Shown here: in pieces, positions 57,301-64,000 of the stretch | Layout: each line of letters opens with the position of its first letter | Numbering within the stretch: the first letter of the stretch is position 1 | Assembly (NCBI GenBank): GCA_002839995.1 | Contig: PGZC01000001.1 | Span: 1-64,000 of the forward strand | Length of the DNA stretch: 64,000 nt | Direction: 5' to 3' | DNA from: Gammaproteobacteria bacterium HGW-Gammaproteobacteria-4 | Lineage (GTDB): Bacteria; Pseudomonadota; Gammaproteobacteria; Xanthomonadales; Xanthomonadaceae | Position numbers and translations under genes: made by a program | Notes under the pieces: generated by a model | Told to the model about the DNA's origin: nothing | The model's input: the letters and a program-made list of their open reading frames with translations, nothing else | Database searches by the model: none

Positions 57301-57478
57301 CATCGGCCTGCTGCCGATTTTCTGGGGGCACGGCACCGGCTCGGAAACCATGCAGCGCATCGCGGTCCCAATGGTCGGCGGTATGGTCAGCGCGACTGTG
57401 CTCAGTCTGGTGGTGTTGCCGGTGATCTACGCCATCGTGCTGCGGGTGCAACACCGGCACGCGAAGCGTGCGTCATGA
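54329..57478 (+). CDS. cusA: CusA-type Cu(I)/Ag(I) RND efflux pump
   Basis: 1049 residues. The helix IV motif AVGAMVDGAIVMIENAHKHL is the monovalent-metal type of CusA. The Met cluster that binds copper is kept: Met in the EFMPPIDEGDILYMPSAFPG region, in PLAMFETVVKLK and in RIDMLSTGIKTPIG. With CusB and CusC it exports Cu(I) and Ag(I) to the outside. The length is that of the family. It differs from the CzcA at 41039, so the island covers both monovalent and divalent metals. Confidence 0.95.
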   Translation: MIADVIAGSLRNKLLVLIFTGLAVLAGVWAVKTTPLDAIPDLSDVQVIVFTEYPGQAPQVVEDQVTYPLTTAMLAVPFAKTVRGYSFFGLSFVYILFEDGTDMYWARSRVLEYLNFVSGQLPRGVTPSLGPDATGVGWIYEYALVDRSGGSDLAQLRSIQDWYLRYQLQTVPGVSEVASVGGYVKQYQVEVDPNALAAYGIPLAKVKMAIQRSNNDVGGRLVEMAETEYMVRGRGYIRGIEDLEVIPIGVGDGGTPIYLRDVAHVQLGPELRRGAAELDGEGEVAGGVVIMRYGGDALATIAAVRVKLDELRAGLPAGVEIVPVYDRGALIERAVDNLKDKLLEEFIVVSLISMAFLLHARSALVAILTLPIGVLLAFLVMRWQGLSANIMSLGGIAIAVGAMVDGAIVMIENAHKHLEHAERDKGSVLTLDERWAAIGTAAREVGPALFFSLLIITVSFLPVFTLQAQEGRLFSPLAFTKTYSMAAAAILSVTLTPVLMGYFIRGRILPEAKNPVNRGLHFIHKPVLAAAMRWRKLTVGLAALLLAASVWPLQHIGSEFMPPIDEGDILYMPSAFPGISITKAKQLLQQTDKMLMTFPEVERVFGKAGRARTATDPAPLAMFETVVKLKAKDQWPDASKTTRELMDEMDRAIHIPGVANAWTMPIKTRIDMLSTGIKTPIGIKVSGPDLSELARIGRDIEVAMKQLPETLSAFADRAVGGYYLDFDIRREDAARYGLTVGDVQDAIQSAIGGMNVTETVEGLERYPVNVRYPRELRDNLDALKRVLVATPTGTQVPLQLVADLELRRGPPSIKSEDARPNAWIYVDLKTSDIGGFVAKAKQVIAEQVSLPSGYSIIWSGQFEYMQRAIERLKLVVPLTLAIIFLLLYFNFRNVTAPLVVMLSIPFALIGGIWLQYAFGFNMSVAVAVGYIALAGVSAEIGVLVLTFIDQEVLRVRQASGKPLGLDEILLAAQRGTAERVRPIVMTAAAITIGLLPIFWGHGTGSETMQRIAVPMVGGMVSATVLSLVVLPVIYAIVLRVQHRHAKRAS

Positions 57479-57698
57479 ATCACGCACAACCGCGTGCAGG
57501 TGCTGGGCACCCGTGGCATGGGCATTGCGTGAGTTGGACGCCGATCATTCCTTGGGAGAGTCGCAATGAGTACCGAACCACCAGCAACGTAGCGCTGTTG
57601 AATCCGCCCGGCGCCACAACCGAAGTGCAGGTGGCGGCCCGGATGAGGGACGAATCGCCCAGCCTTTACCAGTAACGAAAACCCAACGAGGAACTCCG

Positions 57699-58232
57699 AT
57701 GAAAAACCAAAATGCTCTGTTGATCGTGTTCGCGCTGGCCTCGGCCACCGCGCTCGCTGCCTGCGCCCAGGAACCGGATACGGCGGCACGCAAGACGCCC
57801 GCGACGATGCCTGCGATGGCACTCGAAACCGAAACCTCTGCCGCGGCGGCGCTACCGCTGGTGGTGGTGAGCAAGAGCCCGTCGTGCGGTTGCTGCGGCC
57901 GCTGGGTCGAACACATGCGTGCAGCCGGCTTCGAGCTCGAAGTCCACAACATGGACAACATGAGTCCGGTCAAGGAACGCGTCGGCGTGCCGCCGGGCAA
58001 GGGGTCATGCCACACCGCCGAAGTGGCGGGTTACTTCATCGAGGGACACGTGCCTGCGGAAGATGTGAAGCGTCTGCTCGCCGAGCGGCCTGATGCCAGG
58101 GGTTTGGTCGTGGCAGGGATGGTGATGGGTTCGCCGGGCATGGAGATGCCCGGCGGTCGCGTACAGCCGTACAGGGTCGAGTTGGTCGCCAAGGACGGAT
58201 CGACCACGGTTTACGCCCGTCATGGCGACTGA
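57699..58232 (+). CDS. copG: CopG/DUF411 copper-binding lipoprotein, copy 2
   Basis: 177 residues. A lipobox (TALAACAQEP) and the DUF411 domain with SCGCCGRWVEHM and CHTAEVAGYFIEGHVPAEDV. The core is nearly the same as the copy at 35392, including long identical DNA stretches, while the signal and linker differ. It follows cusA by 220 bp that hold no credible gene. It likely works in periplasmic copper handling with the Cus pump. Confidence 0.87.
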   Translation: MKNQNALLIVFALASATALAACAQEPDTAARKTPATMPAMALETETSAAAALPLVVVSKSPSCGCCGRWVEHMRAAGFELEVHNMDNMSPVKERVGVPPGKGSCHTAEVAGYFIEGHVPAEDVKRLLAERPDARGLVVAGMVMGSPGMEMPGGRVQPYRVELVAKDGSTTVYARHGD

Positions 58233-58417
58233 GCCGAGCGAGCGCCCGCGATGAGACGCTGATCGACGACGACATGATCGCGGCCATCGTGTTGGGAGGG
58301 AAGTTCGTTTGCGTTCCCTTTGGGGCAAGGATGCAGTGGCCAATTCCGCGCCCTGTCAAACCTGCCGAACAGGATGTCGGCGGATGGCCACATAGTCTCT
58401 CAACTGAGGAGATCGTC

Positions 58418-58687
58418 ATGCTGAATCTTCGACTGACAACTTGGACATCCGCCCTGTTTACCACCGTGAGCTACCTCTTCTGCGTAATCTACGGCTTGCT
58501 GACACCGCCTAGTGTGCATATGCACCAGTTGCTGGAGATGGTGCTTCCCGCGTTCCAATGGATCAGCGTCGGCAGCTTCTTGCTTGGGCTGGTCGAGAGC
58601 TTGCTGTGGGGCGTCTATCTCGGCGGCGGATTTGGGTTGATCTACAACGCGCTGTATCGCCGGCTGGAGGCAAGAGACGTTCAATGA
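58418..58687 (+). CDS. DUF5676 family small membrane protein
   Basis: 89 residues with two hydrophobic segments (TSALFTTVSYLFCVIYGLL and VGSFLLGLVESLLWGVYLGG) and the short cytosolic end YNALYRRLEARD, which is the DUF5676 pattern. These proteins are common in copper and mercury resistance clusters, with unknown function. GAGGAG sits before the ATG. The upstream 185 bp shows no gene. It is the last gene of the metal island. Confidence 0.8.
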   Translation: MLNLRLTTWTSALFTTVSYLFCVIYGLLTPPSVHMHQLLEMVLPAFQWISVGSFLLGLVESLLWGVYLGGGFGLIYNALYRRLEARDVQ

Positions 58688-58726
58688 GTCGGATGTGACA
58701 GAGGTTCCTGTTTGTTGCGGCGGCGG

Positions 58727-59704
58727 TTACGGCAGCGGCGGGGTCTGCGGTGATCCGGGCTGGTCGAGCATCAGGCTTGCCCGCAATTGCCGCGCGATCG
58801 CGGGCAGTTCGATCAGCGGCACGATCGGCGACGGCGCGGCATCGTCGCGCTCGCTGTGGATGCGCCCGCGCGCCTGCAAGGCCCGCAAAAAACGGGCGTG
58901 GCGGCCACGCGCCAGCGCCATACTCGGCACCCACACCGGCACTTCGGTGGCGCAGGCTTCGGAGATCATGTTGACCGAGTCGGGCGAGACGACGATCCGG
59001 TCGGCCCAGGCGAGCAGGCCGGGGTAGGGGTTTTCGCCATCGCCTTCGCCGAGCCAGCGCAGACCGGGCGTCGCCGGGAACAGGGTTTGCGCGGCGGCGC
59101 GCAGCCACGCCGGGGTGCGCCGCGATGCGCTCACCAGCACGCTGCCATCGCTCGCCCGCAGGCGTTCGAGCAAGGCCAGCACGCCTCGCCACCACTCCGC
59201 ATCGAGCGCGACCGTGGCGATCGGCCCGCCAAGCAACACCGCAGTGCGTGGGCCGGGCAGCGCGCCCAGATCGGGATGGGCGCGGCGCGCTGCTGCCAGC
59301 CACGTGGTGTCCACCGGATGCAGACTGCATAGCGGCGAAATCACGTTGCGGCCGGCCAGCGCGTCGTGCGCGGGCGCGATCACCGCGTCCCAATGGCGGC
59401 TGTCGATACGCGGATCGAGAATCTGCACCGCTTTGGCGCCGGCAGCGCGCAGCAGGCGGCTGGCGAGCGCGCCCTGGCGGCCGCAGCCGATGGCGAGCAT
59501 CGGCGGGCGTGCGAGTGCGTGCGCAAACGCGCTGCCGAATGCGTGTTGCGCCCGTGGCAGGCAGCGCGGCGCGAGCCAGCGCCAGGGCGCTGCACTGTGC
59601 AGATCCCATTGCCGCGGCGTCGCGAAGCCCATGGCCTGCGCCAAGGCCATGGCCTGCCGCACGTTGCCGGCAGCGCCATCGGTAACGATCCAGCATTCGC
59701 TCAT
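58727..59704 (-). CDS. ELM1/GtrOC1-family protein (DUF1022)
   Basis: 325 residues with a glycosyltransferase-B-like fold: N-terminal WIVTDGAAGNVRQAMALAQA, central PGPRTAVLLGGP, and VVSPDSVNMISEACATEVPVWV near the end. This is the ELM1 family, named after a plant mitochondrial division factor. In bacteria its role is unknown, and nucleotide-sugar transfer is suspected. The ATG at 59704 fits the family. It converges on the DUF5676 gene. Confidence 0.85.
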   Translation of the reverse strand: MSECWIVTDGAAGNVRQAMALAQAMGFATPRQWDLHSAAPWRWLAPRCLPRAQHAFGSAFAHALARPPMLAIGCGRQGALASRLLRAAGAKAVQILDPRIDSRHWDAVIAPAHDALAGRNVISPLCSLHPVDTTWLAAARRAHPDLGALPGPRTAVLLGGPIATVALDAEWWRGVLALLERLRASDGSVLVSASRRTPAWLRAAAQTLFPATPGLRWLGEGDGENPYPGLLAWADRIVVSPDSVNMISEACATEVPVWVPSMALARGRHARFLRALQARGRIHSERDDAAPSPIVPLIELPAIARQLRASLMLDQPGSPQTPPLP

Positions 59705-59769
59705 GCGCGCAGTGTAGCTGGCATCCCGCGCTCGGCGCCTGTCGCGTTGTCGCGCACCGCGGCCTCTTT

Positions 59770-59838
59770 GTCGCGCACAGGGTGTGCTCCTACAGACGCA
59801 TCGTGATGCACCCCTGTAGGAGCCCACCCTGTGGGCGA
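59770..59838. repeat. REP palindrome pair with variant stem
   Basis: The reverse copy (59770-59795) has stem GCGCAC/GTGTGC, where one pair is now G-T; the forward copy (59815-59838) is the standard type. The intervening 19 nt differs from the other pairs. Confidence 0.85.
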
Positions 59839-59957
59839 TCTGCCAAAGTGATCCGTTTTACGGGCTGGATGGATCAGTCCGTTTCATCGATGGCTACTCG
59901 CGCCATGCGCGTGGTGCATTAGACTGCGGCCTGTCGTGAACCGCGAAGGAGCATTCG

Positions 59958-60548
59958 ATGCACGCACCGATCAATGAACAAGCTTTGGCTCAGCTGTTCG
60001 CCGAAGCCCGCACCCACAACGCCTGGCAGCCGCGCGAAGTCAGTGACGCGCAATTGCAGGCGATTTATGGCGCAATGAAATGGGCGCCGACCAGCGCCAA
60101 TTGTTCGCCGGCGCGGATCGTGTTCGTCAAATCCGCCGAGGCCAAGCAAAAACTGGCGCCCGCCCTGGCCGAAGGCAATCTCGCCAAGACGCTGGCGGCG
60201 CCGGTCACCGCCATCGTCGGCAGCGATCACGCCTTCCACGAAAAGCTGCCGTACCTGTTTCCGCATGCCGATGCCAAGAGCTGGTTCGAGGGCAATCAAG
60301 CGCTGATCGATACCACGGCATTCCGCAATGCCACCTTGCAGGGCGCCTACCTGATGCTGGCGGCGCGCGCGCTGGGTCTGGATTGCGGCCCGATGTCGGG
60401 ATTCGACAACGCCCAGGTCGATGCCGCATTTTTCGCCGGTAGCAGTGTGCGTTCCAATTTCCTGATCAATCTTGGTTACGGCGATCCGTCGGTGCTGTTT
60501 CCGCGCTCGCCGCGACTGAGTTTTGCCGAAGCCTGCCAGATCGTTTGA
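59958..60548 (+). CDS. RutE/HadB-type nitroreductase family oxidoreductase
   Basis: 196 residues of the FMN-dependent nitroreductase family: [39 protein letters not shown] and [11 protein letters not shown] are hallmarks of the RutE/HadB (malonic semialdehyde reductase-like) group. No rut operon is nearby, so the substrate is open. GAAGGAG precedes the ATG. Confidence 0.88.
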   Translation: MHAPINEQALAQLFAEARTHNAWQPREVSDAQLQAIYGAMKWAPTSANCSPARIVFVKSAEAKQKLAPALAEGNLAKTLAAPVTAIVGSDHAFHEKLPYLFPHADAKSWFEGNQALIDTTAFRNATLQGAYLMLAARALGLDCGPMSGFDNAQVDAAFFAGSSVRSNFLINLGYGDPSVLFPRSPRLSFAEACQIV

Positions 60549-60585
60549 ATCAATGCGCACCCACCACGTGTACAAGGAGACAATC

Positions 60586-61170
60586 ATGACCATTCGCCGT
60601 ATTGCCGCATTGCTGCTCGCCGCCACCTTCGCCAGCCCGGTTTTCGCCGCGCCGCAGGCGTACCAGTTCGACAAAGCCCACACCAACATCATTTTCTTCA
60701 TCAGCCATCTCGGCTTTTCCAACATGGAAGGCGAGTTCAAGAAGTTCGATGGCACGCTGAACTTCGATCCGGAAAACATCGCCGCTTCGTCGGTCCAGGT
60801 CAGCATTCAGGTCGATGGCGTGGCGACCGATGTACCGGCGCTCGATGAGCACCTGCAGAAAGCGGAGTTCTTCAATGCCGCGCAGTTTCCAAGCATGGAT
60901 TTCGCCAGCACTGCGGTGACCGTGGCCGGCGACAATCGGCTCAAGGTAACCGGCAATCTCACCCTGCTCGGCGTCACCAAGCCGGTAACCATGGATGTGA
61001 TCCTCAACAAGGCCGGCCCGCACCCGTTCTCGAAGGCACCGGCCGCCGGTTTCAGCGCCACCACCACGATCAAGCGTTCGGACTTCGGCATGTCCGCGAT
61101 GCTCGGCATGCTCGGCGATGAGGTGTCGATCCGGATCGAGACCGAGGCGCAGGTCGCCGTCGCCAAGTAA
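60586..61170 (+). CDS. YceI-family periplasmic lipid-binding protein
   Basis: 194 residues. A signal peptide (LLLAATFASPVFAA) is followed by the YceI lipocalin-like barrel (YQFDKAHTNIIFFISHLGFSN, VTGNLTLLGVTKPVTMDV, IKRSDFGMSAMLGMLGDEV). YceI proteins bind polyisoprenoid lipids. AAGGAG sits before the ATG at 60586. It follows the nitroreductase gene by 37 bp, so they may share a transcript. Confidence 0.92.
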   Translation: MTIRRIAALLLAATFASPVFAAPQAYQFDKAHTNIIFFISHLGFSNMEGEFKKFDGTLNFDPENIAASSVQVSIQVDGVATDVPALDEHLQKAEFFNAAQFPSMDFASTAVTVAGDNRLKVTGNLTLLGVTKPVTMDVILNKAGPHPFSKAPAAGFSATTTIKRSDFGMSAMLGMLGDEVSIRIETEAQVAVAK

Positions 61171-61263
61171 ACCGGTCGTTGTCGCGCGCGGTACCGGCGA
61201 GCGTGCCGGTGCCGCACCGGCAGCGCTACAATGGCGGCCCCGGATCGTGAAACTGGCTGCCCC

Positions 61264-61464
61264 ATGCCCAACACCGCCCACGCATCACCGCAAGCCGCCA
61301 ACGCCGAACGCAAGTACACGGTATCGCGCAAGGATCTGCCGTTGAGCTGTCCGACGCCCGCGATGAGCCTGTGGAACTCGCATCCGCGCGTGTACCTGCC
61401 GGTCGAAGCCACTGGCAAGGCAACGTGCCCGTACTGCGGTGCCCAGTACGAACTGATCGATTGA
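61264..61464 (+). CDS. Small zinc-finger (zf-CHCC) protein
   Basis: 66 residues with the CHCC zinc finger: LSCPTPAMSLWNSHPRVYLP then ATCPYCGAQYEL. The fold is shared with the NDUFS6 subunit of mitochondrial complex I; the bacterial stand-alone form is common near glycan genes in Xanthomonadales. The function is not established. The start at 61264 leaves a disordered 20-residue head. Confidence 0.85.
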   Translation: MPNTAHASPQAANAERKYTVSRKDLPLSCPTPAMSLWNSHPRVYLPVEATGKATCPYCGAQYELID

Positions 61465-61577
61465 CGTGTCGTTGTGATGGGTTTCGGTCGCTTCGCGGCA
61501 GCGTTCGTTGTGCGAACTACGCCTTCGCTGCGCTCGGTCGCTACGCTCTACCCATCCTGCGGGCGGGCTGAACGCGC

Positions 61578-62684
61578 ATGCGACCGCTCACCGTAGTGCA
61601 ATTGCTGCCGGCGCTGGAAGCCGGTGGCGTCGAGCGCTCGACGCTGGAAATTGCGGCGGCGTTGCGCGCGCGTGGGCATCGCGCAGTGGTGATTTCGGCC
61701 GGTGGCCGGATGTTGCCCGAGTTGCTGGCATTGGGCGCCGAGCACATCGATCTGGATGTCGGGCGCAAATCGCTGCGCAGTCTGCGTCTGATCGCGCCGC
61801 TGCGCGAGCAGTTGCAACGCATCGCGCCGGACATCGTGCACGTGCGCTCGCGCTTGCCGGCCTGGCTGCTGCATTTCGCACTGCGTGGTTATGTCGGCAC
61901 GCGACCGCGCCGCGTCAGCACCGTGCACGGGCTCAATTCGCCCAACCATTACAGCCGCATCATGACTCGGGCCGAGCGCATCGTCTGCGTGTCGCAGACG
62001 GTGCGCGATCATGTGTTGCACTATTACCCGCGCACCGATCCGAGCCGATTGCAGGTGATCGAGCGCGGCATCGACCCAGCGGATTATCCGCGCGGGTTCA
62101 GACCATCGCCGCAGTGGCGACAGGCGTTCGCCGACGCCTACCCGGAATTGCAGGGCGGTCGCCTGCTGCTGCTGCCCGGGCGCGGCACCCGGCTCAAGGG
62201 GCATCGCGAGGCCATCATGCTGCTCGCGGCGCTGCGTGACAGCGGCGAGGATGCGCGCTTGATGTTGGTCGGCGCGCAACAGGCCGGACGCGAATCCTAT
62301 GTCGCCGAACTGTGGGCATTGGCGGAACGGCTGGGGGTTGCTGGCGAGCTGGCGATCACGCCGCAGCGCAGCGATCTGCGCGAGCTGTACGCGATCAGTG
62401 CGCTGGTGCTGCAATTATCGAACAAGCCCGAATCGTTCGGCCGCACCGTGCTCGAAGCGCTGTCGATCGGCTGCCCGGTGCTGGGTTGGGCGCACGGCGG
62501 TGTCGGCGAGTTGCTGCATCATTTGTATCCGGTGGGCGCGGTGCAGTTGGGCGATGTCAACGCGCTGCTGCGTTCGGCCCTGCAATTGCTCGACTTGCAA
62601 CCGCCGGTACCGGAACAGATTCCGTTCACGCTGGCTGCGATGCAGTCGGCCACCATTGCCTTGTATGAACAGCTTGCCGCCTGA
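61578..62684 (+). CDS. Family 4 glycosyltransferase
   Basis: 368 residues of the GT-B/GT4 type. The acceptor-side start is QLLPALEAGGVERSTLEIA, and the nucleotide-sugar side has LPGRGTRLKGH and the EX7E-like KPESFGRTVLEALSIGCPVL. It should add a sugar to lipopolysaccharide core or another surface glycan at the inner membrane. It is followed, with overlap, by an O-antigen ligase-like gene, so a glycan operon begins here. The 100 bp upstream hold an imperfect CTACCCATCC-type repeat. Confidence 0.9.
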   Translation: MRPLTVVQLLPALEAGGVERSTLEIAAALRARGHRAVVISAGGRMLPELLALGAEHIDLDVGRKSLRSLRLIAPLREQLQRIAPDIVHVRSRLPAWLLHFALRGYVGTRPRRVSTVHGLNSPNHYSRIMTRAERIVCVSQTVRDHVLHYYPRTDPSRLQVIERGIDPADYPRGFRPSPQWRQAFADAYPELQGGRLLLLPGRGTRLKGHREAIMLLAALRDSGEDARLMLVGAQQAGRESYVAELWALAERLGVAGELAITPQRSDLRELYAISALVLQLSNKPESFGRTVLEALSIGCPVLGWAHGGVGELLHHLYPVGAVQLGDVNALLRSALQLLDLQPPVPEQIPFTLAAMQSATIALYEQLAA

Positions 62685-63915
62685 TGCCGCCTCGATGCGC
62701 GCACCCTACGGCGCGCGTGCCGCCGCCTGGGCGCTGATCGCGTTTGTCGGATTGTGGCCAAAGTACGGCGTTTCCGAACTGATCGCTTTGCTTGCCGGTG
62801 TTGCTGCCCTGTGGGCGGCGGCCAACGGCTGCGTGCGTCTGAAGCGCGCGCAATGGTCGATGCTGGCGTTGGTGTTTTTCAGCTTCTGGTTGCCGGAACT
62901 GGTATCGGCACCCGATGCGCTGGCGCGCGATGAAGCGTGGCGCGAAGTGGCGCTGGATCTGCGCTACGCACCGTTCCTGATGCTCGTCATTCTGGCCGCC
63001 GGCAGCGCGCCGAGCCGCATTGTGCTGTACCGCGGCCTGGGTGCGATTGCGGCATTGTGGCTGCTCGATGGCCTGGTGCAGGCCGCCACCGGATGGAGCA
63101 TTGGCGGGCCGGCTGAAACGGAGCGACTGAGCGGCATTTTTGGCGCCGACAACCTCAAGCTGGGCTGGGTGCTGGCGGTGCTGTCGCCGTTTGTATTGCA
63201 GTTGGCCGCCGATCGAGGTCGCGGCGTCTGGCTATTGGCGGCGGCGGTGTTGAGCCTGATCGTGTTGCTGGCCGGCGCGCGCGCGGCCTGGCTGGCGCTG
63301 GCGCTGGTGCTGGCCGTCTCGGCCTGGATGCAGTTTGGCGGGCGCAAACGGGTGTTGTTGGCGACTGCCGTGCTGGCACTGGCTGTACTGGCGCTGGCCT
63401 ATATCGGATCGGAGCGGTTCGGGCAGCGGATCGAGCGCACCGCCGCCGTACTCTCCGGCGACAGCGAAGGTCTGGATGTTGCCTTGTCGTATCGCTTGCC
63501 GATCTGGCGTGCCGCTGGCCGGATGATCGCCGCGCATCCGCTCAACGGGATCGGTGTGCGCGGATTTCGCGAGGCCTATCCGCAATTCGTGGCCGACGAC
63601 GATCACTGGTTGCAGGGCAACAATCGCGGTGCATTTCACGCCCATCAATGGTTGCTGGAAGTGTTGGCGGAAACCGGCGTATTGGGTCTGGCCTGCTGGT
63701 TGACCGGCCTTGGCCTGCTGTACGGCCGTTGGCGACGCGCGAGCGCGGCGATGCGTGAGCAGGCGCGTGTGCCGGCGCTGGCGGTGCTGGCGGCGTTGTT
63801 TCCGCTCAACACCCATCTCGCCCTGTATTCGACATTCTGGAGCGGTGTGCTGCTGTTGTTGCTCGGCCTGTTGGCCGGCGTGTTGGCAGCCGAGGAAGCG
63901 GAGCCGCGCACATGA
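62665..63915 (+). CDS. O-antigen ligase-family membrane protein
   Basis: About 416 residues with 10-12 hydrophobic segments and a large periplasmic loop (RFGQRIERTAAVLSGDSEG to FHAHQWLLEVLAETG), including the Wzy_C/WaaL-type HPLNGIGVRGFREAYP and HAHQWLLEVLAETGVLGL. Such proteins join or polymerise lipid-linked glycans in the periplasm. ATG 62665 overlaps the glycosyltransferase by 20 bp; ATG 62695 is an alternative. Its stop overlaps the next start by 4 bp. Confidence 0.88.
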   Translation: MNSLPPDAASMRAPYGARAAAWALIAFVGLWPKYGVSELIALLAGVAALWAAANGCVRLKRAQWSMLALVFFSFWLPELVSAPDALARDEAWREVALDLRYAPFLMLVILAAGSAPSRIVLYRGLGAIAALWLLDGLVQAATGWSIGGPAETERLSGIFGADNLKLGWVLAVLSPFVLQLAADRGRGVWLLAAAVLSLIVLLAGARAAWLALALVLAVSAWMQFGGRKRVLLATAVLALAVLALAYIGSERFGQRIERTAAVLSGDSEGLDVALSYRLPIWRAAGRMIAAHPLNGIGVRGFREAYPQFVADDDHWLQGNNRGAFHAHQWLLEVLAETGVLGLACWLTGLGLLYGRWRRASAAMREQARVPALAVLAALFPLNTHLALYSTFWSGVLLLLLGLLAGVLAAEEAEPRT

Positions 63916-64000
63916 CCCGCCAGCCGATTTCAGCGGTGGTCACCACGCTCGACAACGCCGGCACGCTGCAAGCCTGTCTCGCCAGCCTGGCGTTCTGCGA
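63912..64000 (+). CDS. Family 2 glycosyltransferase, N-terminal fragment
   Basis: Only 29 codons are in the window: ISAVVTTLDNAGTLQACLAS is the start of a GT-A fold like that of WaaE/KdtX-type family 2 transferases. The ATGA overlap with the ligase gene shows that it belongs to the same operon. The rest is beyond the right edge. Confidence 0.8.
   Translation, partial: MTRQPISAVVTTLDNAGTLQACLASLAFC

Noticed and set aside
57475-57675. 66-residue plus-strand open frame after cusA
   Set aside because: No ribosome binding site or family resemblance; it starts within the cusA end and reads mixed intergenic sequence.

Overview
This is a high-GC window with dense, short-spaced operons. It most resembles a gammaproteobacterium of the Xanthomonadales (Xanthomonadaceae/Rhodanobacteraceae type). 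The clues are the lptM-dapF-DUF484-xerC and hslVU order, an HslV with an N-terminal extension before the catalytic Thr, CopL-type proteins next to copAB, an Rrf2 regulator ahead of sufB, and many GTAG-headed REP palindromes. No rRNA, tRNA, CRISPR array or intact transposase was seen. The taxonomic call is an inference.

Layout. 1-1.5 kb: start of a suf operon (Rrf2 regulator, sufB cut by the window edge) with a dyad operator. 1.6-3.9 kb: a MASE1-type histidine kinase and a NarL-type response regulator, divergent, with overlapping start codons. 4.3-11.4 kb: a membrane cytochrome c, then a leftward molybdoenzyme operon resembling SoeABC sulfite dehydrogenase, with an SLC13/TrkA-C permease between the catalytic and Fe-S subunit genes. 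11.5-14 kb: a decayed accessory patch (orphan BrnA-like antitoxin, PhzF-like remnant, AAA ATPase, HicB-like remnant). 14.2-19.3 kb: a GNAT-nitrilase fusion, a frame-disrupted TonB receptor and a small membrane protein. 19.5-29.3 kb: housekeeping genes lptM, dapF, DUF484, xerC, hslV, hslU, DUF971, pyrE, plus an HD-GYP protein.

29.7-58.7 kb is a large metal-resistance island. It holds a truncated MerR copy coupled to a methyltransferase; copL-copA-copB with a His-rich cytochrome c, an NTF2-like protein and CopG (DUF411); a CueR-like MerR protein with a copper-type P1B-ATPase; and a leftward CadR-controlled cluster (small His-rich protein, czcC, czcB, czcA, PII-like gene, a deleted P-ATPase, and an EamA transporter with a His-rich tail). 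It continues with two more CopL-like proteins, a porin, a diheme cytochrome c, cusCBA, a second copG and a DUF5676 gene. Together these would oxidise periplasmic Cu(I), sequester copper, pump copper and silver out of the cytoplasm and across the outer membrane, and expel Zn/Cd/Co through Czc. From 58.7 kb the window returns to core genes: ELM1-like, nitroreductase, YceI, zinc-finger protein and a glycan cluster running off the right end.

Repeats. Two dispersed families stand out. One is a REP palindrome headed by GTAG, arranged as inverted pairs whose stems vary in a compensatory way. The other is a MITE-like element of about 100-160 bp with recognisable ends, one copy of which supplies the C-terminus of the BrnA-like protein. 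A further palindrome is inserted in frame inside soeA. The strongest lead for new biology is regulatory: two CopL-like genes each have an extended -10 element so close to the ATG that the mRNA should be leaderless, and each is followed by a hairpin plus T-rich run before the copper operon it precedes. This looks like a leader-ORF/attenuator arrangement used twice.
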